The translations under genes and the position numbers were made by a program. A stretch of DNA of 64,000 nucleotides from Parapristionchus giblindavisi (lineage: Eukaryota; Nematoda; Chromadorea; Rhabditida; Diplogasteridae). Below, piece by piece: positions 10,231-21,993 of the stretch. A model generated the notes under the pieces. The model was given only the letters and a program-made list of their open reading frames with translations, ran no database searches and was not told where the DNA came from. Positions within the stretch are counted from its first letter, which is position 1. Each line of letters starts with the position of its first letter. The DNA is taken from positions 62,001 to 126,000 of the forward strand of contig CALSFV010000321.1 in assembly GCA_943737045.1 (NCBI GenBank), written 5' to 3'.

Positions 10231-10659
10231 GAGGCCGTTTGCGTAAGAGTCGAACAAGGGTTGGCACAGGCCAAAAATTTTAATACCCTCAAAACTTGTG
10301 TACAGGGGTTATCGACCTCGCTGATGAAGATGTGCATAGTCATTTTGGCTCTAGTGGTCCCGCAACGTCTGGGCGTGTTTACTGTATAATCACGTTTTCA
10401 AGCCGTTATCGGTCCATGGTAGAGCTAGAGGTATGAAAATTGTTCTCCTGGGAAAGAATTCGATGGTGATGATGGCTGTCTACTTCATTAGTTTTGAAAA
10501 TTTCCCAAAAGGTCGATAACTGGAAATTTTGATCGAGGCGGTTGTGCAACTAGCGAATATGACAGTTCGAACCGGCGTGGCGAGAGGATTTCAACGATAT
10601 ATTTTGAGCCCTTATCTCCGTCGAGAAAGCTTTCATTGGCTCGATATAATGATTTGCGC
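10231..10659. other. unassigned sequence between repeat X copies
   Basis: No paralog elsewhere in the window and no convincing exon. It may be a remnant of another element separating two repeat X copies. Confidence 0.3.
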
Positions 10660-13600
10660 CTTGCAAGAACCGGCAATTTCGGCAATATTTTTCAAACCGG
10701 CAATACATATTTTCAGCGGGATTATGTATTTTCTTGGTAATTTTCAAAGCATTTTGATTTTTTCAGTGTACTGAATTCAAAATACACCATATTCGATCAG
10801 AAAGAAATGCGCCGTCTCCAAAATTTTTCACATGATGTTATTTTCTAGGAACATTGTTCTTATTCTAAGCCCTATAGTCTATAGTATATAGTCTAAGCCC
10901 TTCTGTTTTCCCGACTATCGTTTTCTTTTTAGCTTGTTACAATTTATGCAATAATGTTCATTGCTCGAAAGCTTAAAAATCAGTAAAATAAATTTTCGGA
11001 AAAAATTGTCGAATGTTGCCGAATCTGACGAAAATATTTTTGTGCCTTGCCGCACAGCCATGATTGCTGTTATTGAGAAAGGGCTTAAAAACACATCTCG
11101 TATTTATAAAAATATAAATCTGTCTTCCAACGATTGCGCGAGTTCCTGTTTCCGCTACCATAGCCTTCTGCGTTTATCATACAACATTTTGATCTTTTAA
11201 TAGTATTCTGAATTCTGGGATTGCACGTTAGAGTCGTTGTGTCATCTTCCGCATGCATTAGTCGGTGTACTTCGGATTAAATAATGCATCTTGAAGGAAA
11301 GATTTTGAGTTATATCAATTGGAGTTTATGGCGGATTCATTTCTACTTCCTTTGAACCTACAACTTGAACTTGAACTTTGGTAGTGACCTATCAGACATC
11401 GCTTATTCAATTCGACCTATTCTGGTATTAGAAAACTAGAGTGAGGCTACTTTGGCTACTAACTATAAAAGTCAGGTATTTAAAAATAAAGAAATATCGC
11501 AATTGTACTTCCAAATTTTGGAGTTGAAGTTTGCTGCAACTAAACAAGAGGAATCGCCTGACAATGAATTATTTAAATATTTGATTTATAGGAAGTGACG
11601 TTCTACCGGCGAATTTTGTATTCTGTACAATTTTAAATTTTTAATAAAATACGTCTGGGAGCCTCTGATCTAGTACGGTGAAACATTTGCATTATGGGAA
11701 GTGACGTTCTACCGAGAAACTGAAGCAGAAGAATTGTCATTCTTGAATTTCGTGCTCTGTACAAAATGCAATTTTTATTGTGTCAAAACAGTTCTTATAA
11801 TAAATCATGGGCAAGATCGCTCATAATTTTGAAGGTTACCAGTTCGACGCTCGCTTAATCTTTTACTATTTTTATAAAGATCAGAGTTCTTCTTCAAAGT
11901 TGGTCCCGTAGTAAAGGTAAAATGCAAAGGTACGCAGTACGTCTGAGAAAAGGCCAAACGTTTAGAATGATTCTGACCTTCAAAATCTCAACCACTTCCC
12001 TATTTTGCATTAGCGTAAAGAGTTTTTGATATTTAGAATAATATTTCTGTTAAGAGACCGGCTCGGTAAGACTCGAGCATGGTCCGGACATTCGCGAGGA
12101 CTTTCGATCTATCCCTCAATACTTTCATCATAGACACATACCGGGGGGAGACCGATGAAAGTTATAGTGAAAATGCCCTCAGGCTCAAACCCGGCTCACA
12201 TATGTCACATTAAGTAAAAAAATGAAAAATTCATAACTTTTCAATCATGATAGCTAGCAGCGTTATTTCTTTTTATTGGTGAATAACATGTCATGCGCCC
12301 TTATAAACACAGCTGAGCAGTAATATCATATCGATCTGGATATGTATTTTCGTGTATGATTTTCGGATTTTTCCTCTTCCATCCTCGTTGAAGAGAGACG
12401 GCGAGCATTGACATAGTACATATTGTAGCCCTGATACTTCTGTACATGATGGTCACATTCCCTTGGAAATCCAACTTTTCTGAAGCATCGAGAATTGCAA
12501 CTGAATGTGAGATATGTGTAATTTGCAAAAATCGAAAATTAAATTTCTTGTAAATCGCAAGAGTAGTAGGTAGCTTTATTATGTTATTTTACTTGTAGTG
12601 ATGCGCCCTCACAGAAAAAATATACAAGTAGACTCAGACTACATTTATTTTTAAATTTTAAAATAATTATTTTATTTTTATTTTTTTCAACCCCGACATT
12701 GAGTCGACCGTCAAGGCAAGTTAATTCATAGGGCGGATGGTAGCTGATGTATGTCCGTTTGCGAGAACAACTGCCACGTGAAGAATCGTCGTTTCGCAGA
12801 TCTAGAATTTATTTTTTTAATCATCAAACTTGAAAAATTACATGTTTCTTTCATATAAATCGGTTGCAAGGTGGCGTACGGCAGCCAAAGCTGTAACATT
12901 GTTATCAGTAGGAGTGTACTATACTGCACTACCGTAACCGTCAAGAATCGAGAACTGTTTTTTTTTTCAGTCGACCCATGTTTCTCAACCATTCATGGTT
13001 GAGAATGGCTGAGGTCGAAAAATTCATGATGATCCCATACCAAATACCATTTGGCAATATATCAATAGTGAGCCAACTTCTAGTTTTCTGGATACCGTAA
13101 CCCAAACTACAGTAATTGTAAGGCACGCACTTGAATTTTCCGAGAATTTCACCACATTATTGTAGGGTACGGTAACTAGATTACTGTAGTTTGGGTTACG
13201 GCATCCAGAAAACTAAAAGTTGGCTCACTGTTGATATATTGCCAAATGGTATTTGGTCTGGGATCATCATGATTTTTTCGACCTCAGCCATTCTCAACCA
13301 TGAACCCCGGGTCATGGTTGAAAATCATGGGTCGACTGGAAAAAAATTAGTTCGTGATTCCTGACGGTTACGGTAGTGCAGTATAGTACACTCCTACTGA
13401 TAACAATGGTACAGCTTTGGCTGCCGTACGCCACCTTGCAACAGATTTATATGAAAGAAACATGTAATTTTTCAAGTTCGATAATTAAAAAAAATAAATT
13501 CTAGATCTGCGAAACGACGATTCTTCACGTGGCAGTTGTTTTCGCAAACGGACATGCATCAGCTACCATCCGCCCTATGAATCAACTTGCCTTGACGGTC

Positions 13601-14345
13601 GACTCAATGTGGGGGTTGAAAAAAATAAAAATAAAATAATTATTTTTAAAATTTTTTTAAAGTGTAGTCTGAGTCTACTTGTATATTTTTTCTGTGTACG
13701 CGCATCACTACGAGTAAAATGATAGAATAAAGCTACCTATTACTCTTGCGATTTACAAGAAATTTAATTTTCGATTTTTCAAATTACACATATCTCACAT
13801 TCAGTTGCAATTCTCGATGCTTCAGAAAAGTTGGATTTCCAAGGGAATGTGACCATCATGTAGAGAAGTGTCAGGGCTACAATATGTACTATGTCAATGC
13901 TTGCCGTCTCTCTTCAACGAGGATAGAAGAGGAAAAATCGGAAAATCATACACGAAAAAACATATCCAGAACAATATGATATTACTGCTCAGCTGTGTTT
14001 ATAAGGGCGCATGACATGTTATTCACCAACAAAAAGAAATAATGCTGCTAGCTATCACGATTGAAAAGTTATGAATTTTTCAATTTTTTACTTAATGTGA
14101 CATATGTGAGCCGGGTTTGAGCCTGAGGGCATTTTCACTATAACTTTCATCGGTCTCCCCCCGGTATGTGTCTATGACGAAAGTATTGAGGGCCAGATCG
14201 AAAGTCCTCGCGAATGTCCGGCAGGGGGTCAAAATGCTCGAGTCTTACCGAGCCGGTCTCTTAATATGGTGAAGGCATATTAACAGAATGATCTTTCTCG
14301 ACTTTCGTAATCATGTTAAAAATATTCCATGAATTATAAACAAAC
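10660..14345. repeat. repeat X copy 2, split by a TTAA palindrome
   Basis: Matches repeat X copy 1 from the 'aaccggcaatttcggcaat' motif onward. A hAT-like right terminus (gccttgccgcacagcc) lies near 11046-11061. The repeat stops at 12053, is interrupted by palindrome copy 2 (12054-14260), and resumes at 14265 with 'tatggtgaaggcatattaacag', exactly as in the uninterrupted copy at 27758-27785. Confidence 0.65.
12054..14260. mobile_element. TTAA-flanked palindromic element, copy 2 (2.2 kb)
   Basis: Same structure as copy 1: ends GAGACCGGCTCGGTAAGAC and its reverse complement, arms of about 1.05 kb, no transposase. TTAA flanks both sides (12050-12053 and 14261-14264). Comparison with repeat X copies 1 and 3, which carry a single TTAA at the same point (10126-10129 and 27758-27761), shows that insertion duplicated TTAA and changed nothing else nearby. 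Confidence 0.9.
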
Positions 14346-14488
14346 ACATTAAAAATATTTTATTTTTTTGCAATTTTAGAGCGAATTGGATAACAACAAT
14401 TGATCATGAACGGATACGAACACTCCCACTGTTTTTTTTTTAAAATAAACCAAGCATATGACTCTGTAAAGTAAGTTCTAAGAAATTA

Positions 14489-14640
14489 TTAGGCCCATCG
14501 AGCTGGACTGAATCACGGCATGAATAATCGCTAACAGAATAATAATCAATAATCTTGAATAATCACTATCACTAATGAGCACTTCCGTAGGACTTTGTGT
14601 GCCTTGAATAATGAGATTTGCCTTCACCTTTACCTTTACA
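14489..14640 (+). repeat. diverged SINE fragment (shared with the srt B segment)
   Basis: Carries the SINE 'aggcccatcgagctggactg' and 'ggactttgtgtgccttgaataa' motifs and a CTTTAC tail. The same diverged copy sits downstream of srt B (29650-29927), so it predates the A/B duplication. Confidence 0.55.
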
Positions 14641-14704
14641 GTAAAAAAGTTTATTTTCATCCCGTGAAATTATCACAGTGTGATAATTACCATTATTTTA
14701 AAAC

Positions 14705-14962
14705 TCATATATTGACGTTGTTAGGGAAGCGGAGAGACGGAGGTGGTTGTGGGTAGAGAGGCTCTCGAGACTGCGACATGATCGATGGTCGCTGAGTGTG
14801 CTCAATTGGACCCCCAGTTGCAAGAGGAAACAGGGACGCCCAGTCAAGAGATGGAGGGACGATTTCGTGAAGGCTGCTGGTCCTCAATTCATGAAAATTG
14901 CGAGGCACAATCGTTCGGAATGGAGAAATTTCATGGCAACCCAGCTACGTAACACCCATTAG
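14705..14962 (+). pseudogene. RTE-like non-LTR retrotransposon, C-terminal fragment
   Basis: The open frame ends in a region with the arrangement LWVERLSRLRHDRWS, VLNWTP, GRPVKRWRDDFVKAAG and a closing WRN, which is typical of the conserved C-terminal tail after the reverse transcriptase in RTE/CR1-group elements (W-x-GH-x-x-R, GRPxxRWxDD). No RT domain precedes it, so this is a 5'-truncated relic. It stops at TAG (14960-14962) and is followed by a short A-rich stretch. Coding strand is plus, opposite to srt A downstream. Confidence 0.65.
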
Positions 14963-15077
14963 CTGATAAAGTTGTTTAATGCCAAAAAAAATATTGAAAT
15001 ATTTATCAAAGTATTATATTAAATAAAATAAATATGGTGAGAGAGCTATCATAAAGGGCAAGAAAGGCACAATCAAT

Positions 15078-18000
15078 TCATAATTCGAAATTAGCGACCG
15101 CCCTGGCTTGACTGCTACTCTGCACTACCGAAACACTCGTCACTGGACTCTTGTTGCATCCTAATATTAAATTTCTGAAATATTTTTGTTTATTGCTAGG
15201 GGGTCAGCTTCTTGAAACTTAGTTGATGCAGGTAGGTAAATGATTAATGATATTGAAATAGGGACTTGCCTAACGTTCCTTCGTATGGTTTTGTTCAATA
15301 CCAGATATATGAATGGTGGACATCCTAGAAGGTTAGATTAGTTAAATTGTCAGTTAATTGGAAACCCTCCGCTCTGGTAATGCTCTCTCGCTTTCTTTTT
15401 CTACAAGAGAATGTTGAAAGAGCGGTGACCAAAATTAGTTGTGCGCCTATTAGAGGAATTAGAGGAAGTCGGCAACAGTCATGGTCAACAAGTTTTATCC
15501 TTGGTTTCAACCTTTTAAATCGAATTTTTCGTATTTTTCATTGCTCTCTACATTTTTATTGTTAATACTAAATGTATGCCGCTTTGGACTATAATTGTCA
15601 ATACGATGTAAAATATGAACTTAATAATTGTTAATAATTGATAAATGCTTAATAATTGTTAAGTTTCTTGCTCACCATGACTGAATTGCCAGCTCAATTG
15701 ACCCAAGACAATCAATGTTTCGGAGACTGAGAAGAAGTTCATGTATACGTATCTGTAAATGGGTTATTCACTGTGTGAAATGTTCAAGAGAACTTACATT
15801 AGAGATGCAACGACGCTGAATATGCAAATGACTGAAGCTTGAATGAATACCTGAAATATATCATTACACTCCGATTGACGCATTGAAACAACTGAATTGT
15901 GTTTAACCATTTACTAATGTCACCATGAATTAATAACTTGAAACTATCACACTCAAAGAAGGACTGTGAGAGAGTTTTATACGATTTTAGTTATTTTATA
16001 TAATTATTAGCAAAATCAATACCGGTATACTCGTGCTCATTGATCTACGGTCACTGGCTGTCACGGTCGCTCTCTAAATATTTCTGATATTTTTGACATT
16101 TTACAAAGTTTATAAAACCTTTTTGAAGACTAATACAAAACAAAGACAGATGTAGAGAAATGCTGATGCGGATACAATAAGGAGGTTGTTTGCTGTATGA
16201 GGGTAGTTTGGGAACTGGAAATGGTTTATTTAATAATTTTGTAAGGTAAAAATAACGCCATTCTTTATAATGATTTTTCCATCGGAGTAAGTTCCAGGGT
16301 TGTGCGGCAAGGTGTATTATATTTTCAGCATTTTTCGACAATTTTTACCAAAAACTTATTTTAGAAGTTTTTGAGCTTGAGCTTGAGTGTAGTGGTCTAC
16401 GGCGCGCCCCATCATTCCATCTATCCAGGGTTCGATTCCCGGTCGTTTCACCGCCTCCGCCCCACCAAGGCGCCCGAAAGGGGAATTGGTAGTGACTAGA
16501 TCACGCGGTAAAGTGGGTCACAAGAAGAGATTAAGCCCTCCGGACTGAATTGGCCTTGAAAGATGGTTGTCCTAGCAGTGATCTCCAGCAGGACTTCGTG
16601 TGCCTTGAATAACGGGCTGTACCTTTACCTTTACCTTTTGAGCTTTCATAGGCTTAATTAGAGTAATAAACTGGACGGTATAAATTTGAACAACGAGCAA
16701 CAATTTTTTTTTAAATATTGCCGAAATTGCAGGTTCGGGAATTTCGGAATGGAAAACCCGGGAATTTCGGAAATTCGACAAACCGCCAGCGCCTTGATAC
16801 ACGTGTTTACAAGATGTTTTCAAGACACGATGGCTCAACATCGGTCATGATAGAGAGCTAATAGACAGCTATTAGTCAAGTCATTCTAACCATTTTGGAA
16901 TATGTTTCAATCTGTCTTCAATAATCTCAATCACATTCAACTATAATCCACAGATCGTCCTACGACAGAACTAAAAATTACGCACTTAGACAATATGAAA
17001 TGGAAAATGCCGTTACCGCACAGTCCTGGTAAGTTCTATAAATGTTATGTAACTTGAAGTCAAGTACTAAAAAAACTGGCAACGGTCTCACCGAATCGGG
17101 ATGTCCATCTCCAATAAACGGGTCAAAAAACATGGCCATGTACTTGGAATTGGTCAAAAGGGGTGGAGTTAACAAAGCGAAGTACACACCGTATAGGGTG
17201 GCTAGGGAGAGGAAGAGCCAAGTTCGACCCTATAAAATGCAAATGCAACCATGGAATACAGGGAATTTTTAACAACCTCAAAAACATTGCGCATTCGGAT
17301 TAAGTCCATCATACGATTTGATACTAGCATTAAACATCCCATGCTCGCAGCACACCATACGCCTGGAATAAAAACCAATCTTTCATATGTTATAGCTCAT
17401 GTTCCTTTGTTTTTTTATTCCACATTAATTTTCAAACATATTTTAAAAAATTTAAGTGTATGATCGAGTGACTTTGAGGGAATAAAACCAACCCAATCCA
17501 ATTATCCCTATGGTCGCTACAAATACGGGATTGCTACAATAGACGTAGCCCTGAAAAATATCATAATCCATCTCGGATTGGTTAACACTTTGAATCTTTT
17601 TTAATCCGATTAAATATCAATGATAACTCTATAATATTATTAAATATAATAAATATTTATCGCATCTTTCAATTTGAACTCTACTTTCAGAATGTGGTAA
17701 ACAACTTACGTTAATAAGAAAGTATCCAAAGCTGAGCGAATTTGCGAACAAAGCGATCATGTCGACTATGGCCAGCCATAACATTATCTCAAAAATAATC
17801 ATAATATTATATTGCGCTGCTTTTATTAATTAAGACATTCTATATCAAGATTTATTAAGCACTGTTGCAAAAGGTGGTCTTTCTTTTGTAATTAAACCTA
17901 AAAGAATCGAAAAGACGTAAAACATTAAAAATCAAAAATTAGATAATTCTCGAACCTTATAGCATGTGCTACGCTGCTCCATGTATAATGCAATGACGCA

Positions 18001-18612
18001 AGGAATGTAAACCGCCTAAAAGCAATAGGTTATTAGTAAATAAAAAAAATTATATTTAAAGTGCATGCATACTTATTCTTGTACATCTATTAATAATATT
18101 AATTTAATAATATATTATATTCACCATAGCCTTGTATGGGCCATTGTTACCATGATCTTTATGAAGCACAGAACCATTAAGATGGGCGAATGTGTGCCAC
18201 TAAACGAACCAGACCAATCGGTTGTTTAGTGCTACTATTTCCTCATCCCAATGGTTATGTGCTTGATCTACAGGTCTTTGTAAATCTTTATCATTTTTAA
18301 ATTAAAACCTCGCATATTGCTCCATATACCATCGAATACCATCCGAACACAGATTGTTTTGCTCCATAATTCACAGTCCACCACTGACCAGGAGAATGCA
18401 TCGTACTGAAAGCTATTGGTTGAAAACTGTGCCTGTGGTTTTTTATAGTTAAAAGATAGAAGTATCGCACTCTTTGGAAGAAAAACAACGAGTTGAAATT
18501 TTCAGACCAGTGTAACTTTGAAAAAAAAGCTCGGAAATTCAACTTACTTGCAATTATACAAATTCATCTTCGGTAAGTTCCAGATAGGAAAGAATTGGTT
18601 GACAATCGTCAT
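15078..18612 (-). CDS. srt gene A: nematode Srt-class chemoreceptor
   Basis: Seven-transmembrane serpentine receptor of the Srt class, expected in chemosensory neuron membranes. Twelve coding exons (minus order): 18612-18548, 18405-18309, 18015-17956, 17787-17710, 17550-17493, 17362-17277, 17229-17092, 16214-16119, 15850-15798, 15752-15676, 15324-15270, 15174-15078. All phases agree and predict 319 residues. Family marks: short N-terminus ending NLYNC, VYIPCVIALYMEQRSTCYK, IVDMIALFANSLSFGYF, SNRMMDLIRM, LLTPPLLTNS with MFFDPFIGDGHP, SWQFSHG and IYLVLNKTIRRN, then a short hydrophilic tail ending NFEL. Exon lengths match srt B and C exactly. Two oddities: the acceptor before exon 4 (17788-17790) reads GAG, where B has CAG and C has TAG, and the last intron uses a GC donor. 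The reading frame is intact, but the GAG acceptor could make the gene a functional null. Confidence 0.85.
15358..15430. repeat. 120 bp inverted-repeat element, remnant
   Basis: Remnant of the recurring ACTCTCCGCTCTGGC family in intron 10 of srt A. A copy lies in the same intron of srt B. Confidence 0.6.
16291..16840. repeat. hAT-like remnant in srt A intron 7, split by a SINE
   Basis: Begins 'cagggttgtgcggcaaggtg' (hAT-like CAGGG end) and continues past the SINE with 'ccgggaatttcgg' motifs to about 16840. Related remnants occupy the equivalent intron in srt B (31258-31460) and srt C (about 44990-45123), so the insertion predates the gene duplication. Confidence 0.5.
16378..16637 (+). mobile_element. 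tRNA-derived SINE, most complete copy
   Basis: The head carries an A-box-like TAGTGGTCTACGG (16390-16402) and a B-box GGTTCGATTCC (16429-16439) at tRNA-like spacing, so it is an RNA polymerase III promoter. A unique body follows (gcgcccgaaaggggaattgg ... ccctccggactgaattgg ... ggacttcgtgtgccttgaat), ending in a CTTTAC-type tandem tail (about 16610-16637). At least eight other copies, mostly 5'-truncated, occur in the window. It encodes no protein and presumably relied on a partner LINE. Confidence 0.8.
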
Positions 18613-18668
18613 CGAATCTGCAACAATGTATCATTATTAATGGATTATTAACGAAATACCCCTAGATA

Positions 18669-18760
18669 ATTTGAAACTCTCCGCTCTGGTTACTCACTCC
18701 ATTTGTTTGCGAGAAAGCGTTGCCAGATCGGGACCGTTCAAATCATGTGGGGGTATACCT
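18669..18760. repeat. 120 bp inverted-repeat element, diverged copy
   Basis: Has the 'aactctccgctctgg' start; its right half is eroded. It lies upstream of srt A and abuts a second small inverted-repeat element. Confidence 0.6.
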
Positions 18761-18761
18761 T

Positions 18762-18880
18762 TGAATGGAGAGTGACCTCTCTCAATGGCCTCTTCAACGG
18801 TCTACGCTCTCTCGTCGTTAGAGAACGGAGAAATAGTGTGCGCAACGAAGAGACCATTGAGAGTGGTCACTCCCCCTTTG
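18762..18880. repeat. small MITE, CAATGGTCTCTTC family
   Basis: Inverted repeat of about 120 bp (ctctctcaatgg...ccattgagagtgg) with a central TCGTCGTTAGAGAACGGAG segment. Other copies lie at 21336, 37423, 43715 and 53881. No coding capacity. Confidence 0.7.
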
Positions 18881-19196
18881 AAGCTGGACGTTTTGCATTT
18901 TTACATTTAAACTAAACACGTATATTCAGCCGATTAGAATCATCTGTGCTACAATGGCGACCCAGTGCTCTATAATCATAAATCTATAAGAACAGTGTTA
19001 TGCAACTGGAAATTGAAAAGAATATGGGCGGTCCACGAAAACTATGATCCCGCCTTGTTATCGTAAGGGTCGCAGTGCACTCATCATATTTTAAGTAGTA
19101 CTTGTGTAATATCGTATCATCTTATTTTTTCGAGATTAGTATTATTAGAACTATTTGTATAATGTAAAAGATCAAAAATCAATTCTATTTATTAAC

Positions 19197-19264
19197 CTTT
19201 GCTAAGGCATAAACAAATGAGGGTATCTTCGCAAGCAATAGAACATCTTCATCAATCTTGAATG
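19197..19264 (-). promoter_or_regulatory. candidate 5' exon upstream of srt A
   Basis: 68 bp between a TTTTTCAG-type acceptor (19265 side) and a GTTAAT donor (19191-19196), containing 'gatgaagatgtt'. srt B has the equivalent at 35851-35913 (63 bp). In B it would join exon 1 in frame; in A the 5 bp length difference would place a stop before the shared ATG. A non-coding 5' exon or trans-splice acceptor is therefore more likely than coding sequence. Confidence 0.4.
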
Positions 19265-19925
19265 CTGAAAAAGGCGTTCAGGTTACTTTGACATTCCAAA
19301 GAACCACAAATTAATGTTTTCCTGTTTTTGTGTAAAAAATTGTATGACGATGTCGGATTCACCGTACAAGCAGTGCGCTTGTTTGATCTTTATGTAGAGC
19401 TTGTATCTGGTTTGTTGATAATGAGCTAGAGAAACACAGCATACTGATAAAGTATTAATTTACTGTGCATAGATGAGCAAATCTTGTCTCACTGATTCTG
19501 CCGATTCATCTATTTTTCATTATCGGCCATCGTTTTCACTGATTCTGGCATTTATCGCTCGCTACAAAACATATTCGGTATGGATCTCAAACGAAAAATA
19601 TGCCACATATTTCCGATTTTGGAAGAAGGAAACTGATGAAGTTTTGCATTGTCAGTAATTCATAGGCCCATACCACCAAGCCCATTATTGCAAGAGTACC
19701 AAAAATTTTACATCATGCAATGCAAGGTTTCTGAGAAGTTTAAGCAAATATAGTGTTGGGTGAAGTGGTTCTTGAGTTAACATTTCGGTTCCTCGAATGC
19801 TTTAAAGATCATTATGACATTAATAAGAAACACGCCAACGATCATATCCGTTTCCTATAGTTGGGGAATCTGTGTAGTTGTCATTGAGTGAGATAGAAGA
19901 ACGTCAGCAATCCGTAATTAGCTAT

Positions 19926-20034
19926 GCATCGTTACATTTGCCTTACGTGCCATCGCCGTTACCCCCCTTCGCCGCGTCTCACGTCGTTACGGCGGAGGTT
20001 ACGGCGTGTGAACGAAAGGCAAATGTAACGATGC
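19926..20034. repeat. 109 bp palindromic MITE
   Basis: Arms GCATCGTTACATTTGCCTT and AAGGCAAATGTAACGATGC enclose a GC-rich 'cgccgttac...gtaacggcg' interior that is itself palindromic. Single copy in the window. Confidence 0.7.
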
Positions 20035-20650
20035 CTTAACCTTCAGAAAGATATAACCAGAATGAGGAACGAAGGGAAGCACCAGAAGCCATCAAACGAT
20101 TCTGAAAGCGGCCCATATGTGTGGTTAGCATTAAGGGGGAGTGGATTCAAAAGTTGATATTTTCGATTTTTTTAGCTCTCGTTTAATTTTAAAATAAATA
20201 TTTTATCTCTTCTTTCACAATCTTTTATTCTAAGGATAAAGCAAATGATGAAAAAACAATGAACGAGAATCTCGCATTGCATGTTAGCGGCGCATGTGCT
20301 TTAAAATATCGATTGGTTGATCCCGTGGGCAGCTTTTGAAACTACTTTTGGCCACCTTGAACGCTAGCCTCCCATATGGCTCGGATATTTCTTACGTGGC
20401 CTGTGACGCTTCCCTTGTAAGACGACAAACAAATTTATAATAAGTAGTGATGGTTTACAAAGATTACTCTGGTCATGTGTAGTGCAGACACCAATAGCAA
20501 TTTATGGAGTTATGCTCGCACACGCAAGAACTCTTTGTGATGGCGACACAGTCGTAGACACAGGCAGTTATTGTTAGAGAAAGAGTTAGTTCAAAGCACA
20601 CTGGTCGATTTTCCACGGTATACACATACCAATAGTTATTTATAGGCACT

Positions 20651-20670
20651 CCACCCCCCCCCCCCCCCCC
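20651..20670. repeat. poly-C run
   Basis: Nineteen C interrupted by one A, just left of a 120 bp inverted-repeat copy. The run length may be unreliable in sequencing. Confidence 0.8.
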
Positions 20671-20677
20671 TGGAGGT

Positions 20678-20762
20678 AATTCTATTCTCCGCTCTGGCAA
20701 CGTTCTCTCGTAGACAAAGAAATCCAGAGAGTGTTGTCAGAGCGGAGAGTTTCAAAATAACT
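20678..20762. repeat. 120 bp inverted-repeat element, partial
   Basis: Contains 'attctccgctctggcaacg' and the matching 'agagcggagagtttc' arm, but lacks the outer GGCACACC ends. Confidence 0.7.
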
Positions 20763-20839
20763 CGCTGTGTGCCTTTAAAGGCATATCCACATGAACTCTG
20801 TGATCATGGCACTGTCTTGTAGAGACAGGGGCTTGGAGA

Positions 20840-20840
20840 G

Positions 20841-20882
<42 letters not shown>

Positions 20883-20909
20883 GTAATAATAATAATAATA
20901 ATAATAATT
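20840..20909. repeat. (TAA)n microsatellite
   Basis: About 70 bp of TAA repeats with one TAG variant. Produces a spurious poly-leucine frame on the minus strand. Confidence 0.9.
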
Positions 20910-20957
20910 GGAGAGATAGAGTTAGTTCAAAACACAATGGTCGATTTTCCACGGTAT

Positions 20958-21051
20958 ATGTAAAGGTAAGGTACAACCCGTTATTCAAGCCCACAAAGTC
21001 CAGCGGGTGATCACTGCTAGGCCAGTGATGATTCAAAGCGATTCAAGGCCA
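20958..21051 (-). repeat. SINE fragment, minus strand
   Basis: Reverse complement of the SINE 3' half: starts with the tail (gtaaaggtaaggtacaaccc) and runs to 'attcaaggcc'. Confidence 0.65.
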
Positions 21052-21335
21052 CGGTATATGCACATAACGGGAACTATTCGGTAATATAAGGTAATATTTC
21101 ATTTAATGTAATGAAATATCCCGCATGAACCTTAGATCACACACATTTCCACAATGCAAATAAATTTCTGTGAGGATCTAAATGTCATGAGAGTAATGCA
21201 CTGTTTCATTTAATGTTAGAACTTATTGTTAGATCACCGTTAGATCACCACAAAACCAGCAATTTTCTAAATGCACTTGAATTTGTTTGTGAAAAAAAAT
21301 ATTTAAAAAAAAGTATGTGCAAAAGGGATTATTTG

Positions 21336-21457
21336 TTTGAAGGGAGCGTAACCTCTCTCAATGGTCTCTTCGACGCGCAATGCTCTCTCGTTGTTTGAGA
21401 ACAGAGAAATAGTGTGCGCAATGAAGAGACCATTGAGAGAGGTAACGCTCCATTTAA
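21336..21457. repeat. small MITE, CAATGGTCTCTTC family
   Basis: Near-perfect inverted repeat from AGGGAGCGTAACCTCTCTC to its complement, with TTTGA/TTTAA-like flanks. Best-preserved copy together with those at 43715 and 53881. Confidence 0.8.
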
Positions 21458-21993
21458 TGATTATTTGTTTAAATGCTTCTTATTCCATACATATTTTCGA
21501 CTGTTTCGTTCATGCGTGATTATGTGATAAATATACAAAGGCGAATACGTTTGACGAACGTATGAGAAAACAACCTGACAAAAATATAAAGTAAAAACGA
21601 ATAAAATCCTTTTTGACATTAGAACGAATTAGGCCTTGAAACAGCCAATATTGATATTAGGATAAAGTGCATGAACCCAGTTAACAGTAAGACCCGCAGA
21701 TAAAAACTACGAAATGTCCAAAGATCATGGAATATATGAAGAATAATAATAATAATATTTTTAATATCCTCTTCGAAATATCCTCGTAAAAATAACTAGA
21801 AAATAAGGAACGACAATTGAATAATAATGAGTATTTCGACATCATTGGTTGGAAATGAGGTCGAGTGAAAACCATACTTCACATACAATAATAGGTCTAA
21901 TCTGGAAAAAAATGAGCATACAGTGCAGTAAGTGCACAGAACATTAGGTTAACATATGTGCGTCTGTTGTTTGTTTGATAGCATACGATAGAA

